Assembly (NCBI RefSeq): GCF_947488715.1
Contig: NZ_CANLAG010000001.1
Span: forward strand, 372,001-436,000
Reading direction: 5' to 3'
Source of the DNA: an uncultured Tateyamaria sp.
Lineage (GTDB): Bacteria; Pseudomonadota; Alphaproteobacteria; Rhodobacterales; Rhodobacteraceae
DNA: 64,000 bases
Shown: positions 46,983-54,340 of the stretch, piece after piece
Position numbering within the stretch: the stretch's first letter is position 1
Layout: every line of letters begins with the position of its first letter
Translations under genes and position numbers: made by a program
The notes under the pieces: model-generated
Database searches by the model: none
What the model was told of the DNA's origin: nothing
What the model saw: only the letters and a program-made list of their open reading frames with translations

Positions 46983-47969
46983 GTGTTTATGAACCTTACT
47001 CGCATTGGCGCATTCGCCATTGCAGCGTCCGTGGCTGGCGTGACGACCGCGTCAGCCGAATTCAAAGCTGAAAGCCCTCAGTGCATCGCGCCGTCTAACC
47101 CCGGCGGCGGGTGGGACTTTATCTGCCGGACCACCGCGAAATACCTGTTTGACCTGGGTGTCATCGAGGACTCGATGCAGGTCACCAATATGTCGGGTGG
47201 CGGTGGTGGTGTTGCGTTTGCGCATGTCACGCAGGAACGCAACGAAGACAACAACCTGATCGTGGCGGCATCCATGTCGACCAGCGCGCGGATCGCGCAG
47301 GGCATCTATGAAGGTGCCGAGCAGGACGATGTCCATTTCCTTGCGACCTTTGGGGCGGAATACGGTGCCATCGCGGTAAACGCGGATTCAAAATATCAGA
47401 CGCTCAACGAGATGATGGATGACATCCTGGCCGATCCAAAGTCTGTTGGCATCGCCGGTGGGTCGTCTGTTGGCAGCTTTGACCATATCAAGCCAATGTT
47501 GCTTGCCCGCGAGGCTGGCCTGGCAGACGTCACGCAGATGAAATACGTGTCCTACTCTGGCGGCGGCGAAGCCATGACAGGTCTTCTTTCTGGTTCGGTC
47601 GAGGCCTTGTCCGGCGACTTTTCCGAGATGCTGGGTTTCCTTGAATCCGGTGACATCCGGATTCTCGCGATCATGGGGCCGGAGCGCCTGAAGAACTTTC
47701 CAGACATTCCGACAGCCAAAGAGCAAGGCTACGACGTGATCGGGGCAAACTGGCGCGGTCTCTACATGCCGGCAGGTGCCTCGGATGAGGCCAAGGCGTT
47801 CTGGAGCAATGCCATCCAGACAATGGTTGCCGATCCGGGCTTCCAGGGGACGCTCGAGGCTGCGGCCATGGCGCCCTTCAACAACTTTGGCGACGACATG
47901 TACAACTTCGTTGCTGGCAGCATTGAAGACGTGACCAAGCTCTCCAAAGAGATTGGCATCATCGAGTAA
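46983..47969 (+). CDS. tctC: Tripartite tricarboxylate transporter substrate-binding protein
   Basis: A 328-residue periplasmic binding protein of the TctC/Bug family with a signal peptide (AFAIAASVAGVTTASA). Family features are PSNPGGGWDFICRTTAKYL at the first ligand loop, GGGGVAFAHV, and the second-lobe GGSSVGSFDHIKPML and MTGLLSGSVEALSGD. GTG at 46983 is favoured over ATG at 46989 because GGGAGG lies 7 bases before the GTG. It is the first gene of the accessory operon, and its product delivers the imported acid to TctAB. A strong hairpin follows its stop. Confidence 0.93.
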   Translation: MFMNLTRIGAFAIAASVAGVTTASAEFKAESPQCIAPSNPGGGWDFICRTTAKYLFDLGVIEDSMQVTNMSGGGGGVAFAHVTQERNEDNNLIVAASMSTSARIAQGIYEGAEQDDVHFLATFGAEYGAIAVNADSKYQTLNEMMDDILADPKSVGIAGGSSVGSFDHIKPMLLAREAGLADVTQMKYVSYSGGGEAMTGLLSGSVEALSGDFSEMLGFLESGDIRILAIMGPERLKNFPDIPTAKEQGYDVIGANWRGLYMPAGASDEAKAFWSNAIQTMVADPGFQGTLEAAAMAPFNNFGDDMYNFVAGSIEDVTKLSKEIGIIE

Positions 47970-47978
47970 GTGCTCTGT

Positions 47979-48010
47979 CTGGCTGACCCGCCATGCTGTG
48001 GGTCAGCCAG
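47979..48010 (+). other. Intercistronic stem-loop between tctC and tctB
   Basis: Perfect 11-bp stem ctggctgaccc (47979-47989) / gggtcagccag (48000-48010) with a 10-base loop and no T-run. This position, directly after a binding-protein gene, is typical of elements that stabilise the upstream mRNA and raise binding protein over membrane subunits. Confidence 0.6.
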
Positions 48011-48036
48011 CACTCAAGACATCCTGGGAGGACAAA

Positions 48037-48468
48037 ATGAGCGACCGCATCTTTGGCGGTGTCGGGTTGGCGCTTGCCATCTTCTACATCTGGGCCGCGT
48101 CCACGATCAAACTCACGTTCATGGTTGATCTCGTTGGACCAAGAACATTTCCCTACATCATTGGCGCGGGGCTGGCGTTGACCTCTGTTTACATGATGAT
48201 CCGTCCCGACGACGAACCGGACTGGCCAAGCGCAGGCGGTGTGATGGAGATTTTGGCCGCGACAGTTGTCATGCTGCTTTATGGTCGCTTTCTGCCCGAG
48301 GTCGGCTTCATCGTTTCGACTGCTTTGGCAACGGCATACCTCACGTGGCGGCTTGGTACTTTGCCGCAGTGGTCGGTGGTCGTCGGCGCGTCCACGTCCG
48401 TGGGAATTTACATCGTCTTTCATCTCATTCTTGGCCTGTCGTTGGCCAAGGGCCCGCTTGGTTTCTAG
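48037..48468 (+). CDS. tctB: Tripartite tricarboxylate transporter small membrane subunit
   Basis: A 143-residue membrane protein with four hydrophobic segments (IFGGVGLALAIFYIWAAS, VGPRTFPYIIGAGLALTSVY, ILAATVVMLLYGRFL, VVVGASTSVGIYIVFHLILG). The motif GPRTFPYIIG is the TctB hallmark. GGGAGGAC precedes the ATG at 48037. It lies between tctC and tctA, 11 bases ahead of tctA. Confidence 0.92.
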   Translation: MSDRIFGGVGLALAIFYIWAASTIKLTFMVDLVGPRTFPYIIGAGLALTSVYMMIRPDDEPDWPSAGGVMEILAATVVMLLYGRFLPEVGFIVSTALATAYLTWRLGTLPQWSVVVGASTSVGIYIVFHLILGLSLAKGPLGF

Positions 48469-48479
48469 GAGCAAGACTG

Positions 48480-50024
48480 ATGGAAACTCTCTCTCTTCTT
48501 GCCGGTGGGTTCGCGCTTGCCTTCACGGCGCAGAACCTGATGCTTGCCCTGATCGGTTGCTTTATCGGTACAATTGTCGGTGCCTTGCCCGGTCTTGGCC
48601 CATCGAATGGTGTGGCAATCCTGATCCCGATCGCGTTTTCGCTTGGCCTGGGGCCGATACCATCGCTGATTTTGCTGTGCAGTGTCTACTACGGCGCCCT
48701 CTATGGGTCGCGTATCAGTGCCATTTTGCTGAACATTCCGGGTGACGATGCTGCGATGATGACTTGTCTGGACGGTCATCCAATGGCGCAAAAGGGTATG
48801 CCGGGGCAGGCGTTGACCCTGTCGGCCATCGCATCCTTTGTGGGCGCATTCATTGCCACCTGGGGACTTGTTTTTCTGGCGCCTCAACTGGTCAAGATTG
48901 CGTTGTTGTTTGGCCCGGCTGAATACTTCGTTCTGTATGTCATGGCCTTTGCCACGCTGGGCGGCATCATGAGCAACAATCAGGGCAAGGCGCTGTTTGC
49001 AGTGGCGGTTGGTCTCGCCATCGCCATGGTCGGCAGTGACAGCCAGACGGGGTCGCAACGTTTCACCTTTGGTCAGATCTACCTCTTTGACGGGGTCAGT
49101 TTTCTGGTTGCGGTTGTCGGGCTGTTTGCCTTGTCCGAGGTGTTCTATTTCCTCGAAAAGCACCACAGCGGGACACGGGGCGATGCCAAGCAGATGAAGA
49201 TCGGCAAGCTGATGCCCAAGTGGAGCACGATCAAGAGCTGCATCCCGACCATGGGCCGCACCACCGTGATCGGGTTCATTTGCGGGGTTCTGCCCGGATC
49301 GGGTGCGACGCTTGGGTCCTTCCTGTCCTATTCGCTGGAAAAGGCGACCGTGGACCGGGACGGCAAGAGCTTTGGCACCGGTGATCCCCGCGGTGTTGTG
49401 GCACCTGAGGTCGGGAACAACGCCGCTGCGGGCGGTTCGCTGGTTCCGATGCTGTCGCTCGGTATCCCCGGTTCCGGGACAACCGCCATTCTGCTTGCAC
49501 TGCTTTTGCAGTTGAACATCACACCCGGTCCGCTTTTGTTTTCCAAAAACCCTGACATCGTCTGGAGCCTCATTGCCTCGCTTTTCATTGCGAACGTGAT
49601 GCTGCTGGTGATGAACGTGCCGCTCGTCGGGATCTTCACACGGGTTCTGTTGGTTCCGACGCGGATCATGATGCCGATTGTTGCGATGATCTCGGTTGTG
49701 GGCGTCTACAGCCTGTCAGGCTCGACCGTGGACGTGATGACGATGGTTGGCTTTGGCCTTTTGGGCTGGCTCTTTCGCAAGTTGGACGTGCCGATTGTGC
49801 CGATCATCCTCGGGATCCTTCTGGGCAACGAGATGGAGGTCAACCTGCGTCGCGCCATGACGATCTCGGATGGTGAGTGGTCCATTCTGGTGGGCAGCCC
49901 GCTTGCGATCATCCTCTGGGCCATCGCGATCACAGGCTTCCTGTTGCCCGTCATCCTCGGACGCCGCGTGAAGAAGCGCATGGCGGCAGAACTGAACGAA
50001 ACAAATGCGGCATCGGACACATAA
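48480..50024 (+). CDS. tctA: Tripartite tricarboxylate transporter large membrane subunit
   Basis: A 514-residue permease with about a dozen helices. The signature GALPGLGPSNGVAILIPIAF appears near residue 35, YYGALYGSRISAILLNIPGD at about 76-95, and the second-half copy GVLPGSGATLGSFLSYSLEK with PEVGNNAAAGGSLVPMLSLG. These duplicated PG-containing loops are diagnostic of TctA. With tctC and tctB it forms a secondary, ion-driven high-affinity importer for carboxylates. Confidence 0.95.
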   Translation: METLSLLAGGFALAFTAQNLMLALIGCFIGTIVGALPGLGPSNGVAILIPIAFSLGLGPIPSLILLCSVYYGALYGSRISAILLNIPGDDAAMMTCLDGHPMAQKGMPGQALTLSAIASFVGAFIATWGLVFLAPQLVKIALLFGPAEYFVLYVMAFATLGGIMSNNQGKALFAVAVGLAIAMVGSDSQTGSQRFTFGQIYLFDGVSFLVAVVGLFALSEVFYFLEKHHSGTRGDAKQMKIGKLMPKWSTIKSCIPTMGRTTVIGFICGVLPGSGATLGSFLSYSLEKATVDRDGKSFGTGDPRGVVAPEVGNNAAAGGSLVPMLSLGIPGSGTTAILLALLLQLNITPGPLLFSKNPDIVWSLIASLFIANVMLLVMNVPLVGIFTRVLLVPTRIMMPIVAMISVVGVYSLSGSTVDVMTMVGFGLLGWLFRKLDVPIVPIILGILLGNEMEVNLRRAMTISDGEWSILVGSPLAIILWAIAITGFLLPVILGRRVKKRMAAELNETNAASDT

Positions 50025-50074
50025 CCGATGCGCCAAGACCTGATGGGCTTTGGCAACAAGATAGGAGTAACAAA

Positions 50075-51160
50075 ATGCGTATCATGACACTGCCTTGCGA
50101 TGGCATTGGGCCCGAAATCATGGCGGCCACCCTCGAAGTGGTGGAAGCCGCGAACAAGCGATTTGACCTGGGGCTGACGTTCCACGAGGAGGAGTCCGGG
50201 TTTCCAAGTCTGGAAAAGCACGGGATCACCCTGCGTGATGAAGTGCTTGACCGTGCGCGGACAGAGTTTGACGGCGTGATCCTCGGCACCCAATCGCATA
50301 TGGACTACCCCCCGGTGGCCGAAGGCGGGCGCAATGTCTCGGCCGGGTTCCGCATTGGCCTTGACCTTTATGCCAATGTGCGGCCCGCGCGCAGTCGGGA
50401 TTTCTTGCCAAACAAGGCACCCGGCATGGACCTTGTGATCATGCGGGAAGCGACCGAAGGGTTTTATCCGGATCGCAATATGTTCAAAGGCGTGGGCGAG
50501 ATGATGCCCGACCCTGATATGGCGCTATCGGTGCGCAAGATCACACGACACGGATCGATGCGCATCTGCCGCGAGGCGTTCAAACTGGCCATGCAGCGCA
50601 AGAAAAAGGTGGCTGCAATCCACAAGGCCAATTCGTTTCTGATGACGGATGGTCTGTTCCTCGAATGCTTCCGCACGGTCGCCAAGGATTTCCCCGAGGT
50701 CGAGACCGAAGAACTGATTGTCGATGCTTTTGCCGCCCTTCTGGTGCGCAAGCCGCATGAATATGACGTCGTGGTTGCTACGAATTTCTACGGTGACATC
50801 CTGTCTGATCTGGCGTCGGAATTGTCAGGCTCTTTGGGTCTGGCGGGGTCTATCAATGCCAATGCCGAGACGGGTCTGTGTTGTGCGCAAGCGCAGCACG
50901 GGTCGGCGCCAGATATTCAGGGACAGAATATTGCGAACCCGACATCGTTGATTTTGTCGGCGGCCATGATGCTGATTTGGCTGGGTGAGCAACGGAACAT
51001 TTCAAAGCTCATGGACGCGGGGCAGGCCATTGCTGATGCGGTGGATGCTGTCATCGATAACCCTGCGACACGCACCAGAGACCTTGGCGGCACGGTCAAC
51101 ACCGACGCCTTTGGATCGCTGGTTGCCCAGATGGTTTCCAAAGAGGCCGTTGCCGCTTGA
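50075..51160 (+). CDS. Isocitrate/isopropylmalate dehydrogenase family protein
   Basis: A 361-residue NAD(P)-dependent beta-decarboxylating dehydrogenase. Visible features are the N-terminal DGIGPEIMAATLEVVE, LYANVRPARS, REATEGFYPDRN, the catalytic Lys184 in HKANSF, and metal-binding Asp241/Asp245 in NFYGDILSDLAS. The family oxidises a 2-hydroxyacid with a beta-carboxylate and releases CO2 (isocitrate, isopropylmalate, tartrate, D-malate). The substrate-specific segment REATEGFYPDRNMFKGVG differs from the canonical REnTEGxY of citrate-cycle enzymes, so a non-standard substrate is likely. It follows tctA and precedes the racemase-like gene, with two hairpins between. Confidence 0.9.
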   Translation: MRIMTLPCDGIGPEIMAATLEVVEAANKRFDLGLTFHEEESGFPSLEKHGITLRDEVLDRARTEFDGVILGTQSHMDYPPVAEGGRNVSAGFRIGLDLYANVRPARSRDFLPNKAPGMDLVIMREATEGFYPDRNMFKGVGEMMPDPDMALSVRKITRHGSMRICREAFKLAMQRKKKVAAIHKANSFLMTDGLFLECFRTVAKDFPEVETEELIVDAFAALLVRKPHEYDVVVATNFYGDILSDLASELSGSLGLAGSINANAETGLCCAQAQHGSAPDIQGQNIANPTSLILSAAMMLIWLGEQRNISKLMDAGQAIADAVDAVIDNPATRTRDLGGTVNTDAFGSLVAQMVSKEAVAA

Positions 51161-51171
51161 TGTTTCTCCCT

Positions 51172-51225
51172 GCGGGCAGCTTTGCCCGCCTCTCTTGGCG
51201 GCGGAGCCATTCACGCTCCGCCGCC
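51172..51225 (+). other. Two consecutive stem-loops between the dehydrogenase and racemase-like genes
   Basis: First stem gcgggca/tgcccgc (51172-51189). Second, perfect 11-bp stem ggcggcggagc/gctccgccgcc (51197-51225) with a 7-base loop. Neither is followed by a T-run, so they are more likely mRNA-processing or stability elements than terminators. Confidence 0.55.
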
Positions 51226-51244
51226 CCTTACCAAAGCAAGTGAT

Positions 51245-51913
51245 ATGACCCGTCAGCCCAGGATTGCGTTGATACATGCAACGCGTGTTGCAATTGACCC
51301 CATTGAGGCCGCAGCGACAGTGTTGTGGCCCGAAGCAGAGACCATTTCCATTCTGGAGGAAGGGCTGTCCGTCGACAGGCAAAAGACCCGAGAGCTGTCC
51401 GGTGACATGTTACGGCGTATTGTCGATCTGACCCGCTATGCAGAAGCGTCACAGGCCGACGGTGTCTTGTTTACCTGCTCTGCCTTTGGAGCGGCGATAG
51501 ATCGCGCAAACGCTGAGGCGTGCATTCCTGTCATGAAGCCGAACGAGGCCATGTTCGATGCCGCATTCGCTCATGGTGATCGTGTGGCGATGATCTATAC
51601 CTTTGCGCCCGCTGCCGCGGGGATGGAGGAAGAATTTCGCGAAGCCGCCAGAGAGCGTGGCAGTGATGCGGAGATCACATCCTATTTCTGTGATGGCGCC
51701 CTTGAGGCCAAACGCGCAGGGGACGATACGACACACAACCGACTGATCGCCCAAACCGCGCGCACGATCGAGGGGGCGGATGTTGTCCTGTTGGCGCAAT
51801 TCTCGATGGCGGGCGCCGCGGGTGACGTGCGCAGTGCGACCTCTGTTCCCGTTCTGACAAGCCCCGAAGCCGCGCTGACGGAAATCAAGCGCCGCGTCGA
51901 GTCAAATGGATAA
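51245..51913 (+). CDS. Asp/Glu racemase superfamily protein with a single catalytic Cys
   Basis: A 222-residue protein of the aspartate/glutamate/hydantoin racemase and maleate isomerase superfamily. The first active-site Cys is present in LFTCSAFGAAID (Cys78). The expected second Cys position in the C-terminal half reads LLAQFSMAGAAG, with Ser187. Members lacking one Cys include arylmalonate decarboxylase (which keeps the other one), so a decarboxylase or isomerase rather than a racemase is plausible. It lies inside the carboxylate operon, 9 bases before otnK. Confidence 0.82.
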   Translation: MTRQPRIALIHATRVAIDPIEAAATVLWPEAETISILEEGLSVDRQKTRELSGDMLRRIVDLTRYAEASQADGVLFTCSAFGAAIDRANAEACIPVMKPNEAMFDAAFAHGDRVAMIYTFAPAAAGMEEEFREAARERGSDAEITSYFCDGALEAKRAGDDTTHNRLIAQTARTIEGADVVLLAQFSMAGAAGDVRSATSVPVLTSPEAALTEIKRRVESNG

Positions 51914-51922
51914 GGAAAGCCC

Positions 51923-53200
51923 ATGCAGATTGGCGTCATTGCGGATGATTTTACGGGTGCAAGTGACATTGCAAATACATTGGCCAAAGGTGTCGGTCCC
52001 GAAGGTGGGCTGCGCACGGCGCAGTATGCAGGTGTTCCTGACGGGTCGGCGGATCTGAAAATCGAGGCGGGTGTCATTTCGCTCAAGAGCCGTTCGGCCC
52101 CGGTCGATGAGGCGGTTCGGGACAGTCTGGCGGCCCTCCATTGGTTGCTGCGGCAAGGGTGCACACAGATCATTTTCAAATATTGCTCCACGTTTGATTC
52201 AACGCGGGAGGGCAATATCGGCCCGGTTGCTGATGCATTGGCAGATGAGATGGGCGCGAACGGCGTTGTCGTGTGCCCCGCGTTTCCGACAACGGGTCGC
52301 ACGGTCTATCAGGGGCATCTGTTTGTGAATGATGCGCTGCTGAACGAAAGCGGCATGGAAAATCATCCGCTCACGCCGATGACGGATCCCGACATTCGGC
52401 GCTGGCTAGGGCATCAGACGGCGTCCTCCATCGGTCATCTGCCTTTGACGACCGTGGCGCAGGGACCCGAAAAGGTGCAGGCGGCCTTGCGGGAAGCCAC
52501 GGACCGCTTTGTGGTCGCGGATGCGGTGAGTGACGACGACCTTTTGACCCTCGGTGCTGCCTTGGCGGAGGCACCGTTGATCACCGGCGGGTCGGGCATC
52601 GCGCTTGGTCTGCCTCGCAACTTCCTTGGCCAAACATCACGGCAAGACCGTGTATCTCAGCACCCGGCGATTTCGGGGCCAGCCGCCATTCTGTCCGGGT
52701 CGTGTTCAGGGGCTACGCGCGGGCAAATTGATGCTCATGAAAAGAACCACCCCTGCCTTTCGATTGACGTGCCTGGTGTGATGAACGGGACCGTTTCTGT
52801 CGAAACGCTCGTGGCGTTCTTTGACGCCAATCAGGACAACCGCCCCTTGGTCTATTCCTCTGGCGCGCCGGAACACGTCAGGGACTTGCAGGAACAGTTT
52901 GGCCGCGACGCGGTTGCTGCGAAACTCGATGCCTTGTTTGCGGATACGGCACGCGCGCTGATCCAAAAGGGGTACCGGCGTATCGTTGTCGCCGGGGGCG
53001 AGACGTCAGGGGCCGTAGCCCAAGCCGTTGCACAGGAGCGCGCCGCCCCGGCGATGTTGATCGGCCGCGAAATTGATCCCGGTGTTCCGGTCCTGACTGT
53101 GGGCCGATCCGATCCGGTGGCATTGGCCCTCAAGTCCGGGAATTTCGGCTCTGCGGATTTCTTTGCCAAGGCGCTGGACGTGATGGAAGCCGACACATGA
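51923..53200 (+). CDS. otnK: Four-carbon acid sugar kinase (3-oxo-tetronate kinase-like)
   Basis: A 425-residue DUF1537 kinase. The N-terminal sugar-acid-binding domain starts MQIGVIADDFTGASDIANTL and includes KYCSTFDSTREGNIGPV. The C-terminal nucleotide-binding domain has SGSCSGATRGQI and VVAGGETSGAVAQAV. In the known pathways OtnK phosphorylates 3-oxo-tetronate (from L-threonate or D-erythronate) before OtnC decarboxylates it to DHAP. Its stop overlaps the otnC-like gene by 4 bases, supporting the same pair here. The usual OtnI isomerase and LtnD/DenD dehydrogenase are absent. Confidence 0.92.
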   Translation: MQIGVIADDFTGASDIANTLAKGVGPEGGLRTAQYAGVPDGSADLKIEAGVISLKSRSAPVDEAVRDSLAALHWLLRQGCTQIIFKYCSTFDSTREGNIGPVADALADEMGANGVVVCPAFPTTGRTVYQGHLFVNDALLNESGMENHPLTPMTDPDIRRWLGHQTASSIGHLPLTTVAQGPEKVQAALREATDRFVVADAVSDDDLLTLGAALAEAPLITGGSGIALGLPRNFLGQTSRQDRVSQHPAISGPAAILSGSCSGATRGQIDAHEKNHPCLSIDVPGVMNGTVSVETLVAFFDANQDNRPLVYSSGAPEHVRDLQEQFGRDAVAAKLDALFADTARALIQKGYRRIVVAGGETSGAVAQAVAQERAAPAMLIGREIDPGVPVLTVGRSDPVALALKSGNFGSADFFAKALDVMEADT

Positions 53201-53838
53201 CAGAGGCAGAACAACACTTGCGGCATGACATGGTGCGTTTGTGCCGATCCCTTTTTGACCGTGGTTTCTCGGTCGGGTCGGCGGGGAATGTGTCTGCAAA
53301 GCTGCCGGACGGTATCCTCATGACACCAACAAATTCGACCCTTGGGTCGTTGGAGGCCGAGCGGATTTCCAAGCTCGACGCGGCGGGCAATCACGTCTCC
53401 GGGGACAAGCCCTCGAAGGAAGTGTTTCTGCATCAGGCTTTCCATGAGACCCGCCCGGATGCCGGGGCTGTGGTGCACTTGCATTCGACATGGGCCACAG
53501 CCGTCTCTTGCCTGCTCGACACAGACCCCGATGACTGTATCCCGCAACTGACGCCCTATGTCGTCATGCGCGTGGGGCGTGTTAAACAGTTGCCCTACGT
53601 CAAGCCTGGCGATCCCCGGACCGGGGACATGATCCGCGATCTGAAGGGGGCGTACAGTGCCGTGTTGCTGGCAAACCATGGGCCTGTCGTGACCGGAAAG
53701 AACCTGTTCTCGGCGGTTTGCGCGGCGGAGGAACTGGAAGAAACCGCCAAGCTGGTCGTTGCCCTTCAGGGTAAAAGGACGCGGCACTTGACCGACGCAC
53801 AGGTTGCTGAATTACGGGCCACGTTTGGACAGATATGA
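53197..53838 (+). CDS. otnC: Class II aldolase (3-oxo-tetronate 4-phosphate decarboxylase-like)
   Basis: A 213-residue zinc-dependent class II aldolase/adducin domain. Metal and catalytic residues fit the family: SAGNVSAKL, EVFLHQAFHETRPDAGAVVH with His94 and His96 of VVHLHSTW, Glu75 and the second His at about 161 in LANHGPVV. OtnC removes CO2 from 3-oxo-tetronate 4-phosphate to give DHAP. It is coupled to otnK and followed 10 bases later by the RraA-like gene. Confidence 0.9.
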   Translation: MTEAEQHLRHDMVRLCRSLFDRGFSVGSAGNVSAKLPDGILMTPTNSTLGSLEAERISKLDAAGNHVSGDKPSKEVFLHQAFHETRPDAGAVVHLHSTWATAVSCLLDTDPDDCIPQLTPYVVMRVGRVKQLPYVKPGDPRTGDMIRDLKGAYSAVLLANHGPVVTGKNLFSAVCAAEELEETAKLVVALQGKRTRHLTDAQVAELRATFGQI

Positions 53839-53848
53839 GGACCTTTAA

Positions 53849-54322
53849 ATGAAAACTGCTGACTTGATCGATAGCCATGCTGCGGACCTATCGCTGGTCC
53901 ATCTGCCATTCCGGCAGTTTGGAACCGTGTCGGACTTTGCCGCGCCCATACAGACGATCCGCTGTTTTGAGGACAACACCGTCCTGCGCGCCCAGCTTGA
54001 GACGCCGGGCGAGGGGCGCGTGCTGGTCGTTGATGGCGGCGGATCGACCCGGATTGCCATCCTTGGGGACATCCTTGCCGATCTTGCGATCAAGAACGGG
54101 TGGGCCGGGCTGGTCATGAACGCCGCCATCCGTGACAGCGCTGAGATCAATGCCATGAACACGCTGGTCTTTGCACTTGCCACCAGCCCGGTGAAAAGTG
54201 CCAAGCTGGGATGGGGCGAGGTTGGTGTCGAAGTCAGCTTTGGTGGCGTCACATTTGCGCCGGGCGATTGGGTCTATGGCGACGCGGATGGCGTCTTGCA
54301 CAGCACGAAGAAGCTGGTCTGA
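53849..54322 (+). CDS. RraA-like / HMG aldolase family protein
   Basis: A 157-residue protein of the RraA fold. The sequence GGGSTRIAILGDILADLAIK leads to the D-X20-R-D motif: Asp74, then Arg95-Asp96 in NAAIRDS. In 4-hydroxy-4-methyl-2-oxoglutarate and 4-carboxy-4-hydroxy-2-oxoadipate aldolases this motif binds the divalent metal and substrate. The RNase E inhibitor RraA shares the fold, but the operon context favours a pyruvate-type aldolase or oxaloacetate decarboxylase. It begins 10 bases after the otnC-like gene and precedes the aconitase-family gene by 18. Confidence 0.85.
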   Translation: MKTADLIDSHAADLSLVHLPFRQFGTVSDFAAPIQTIRCFEDNTVLRAQLETPGEGRVLVVDGGGSTRIAILGDILADLAIKNGWAGLVMNAAIRDSAEINAMNTLVFALATSPVKSAKLGWGEVGVEVSFGGVTFAPGDWVYGDADGVLHSTKKLV

Positions 54323-54340
54323 CACCGGATCGCGCCCGTC

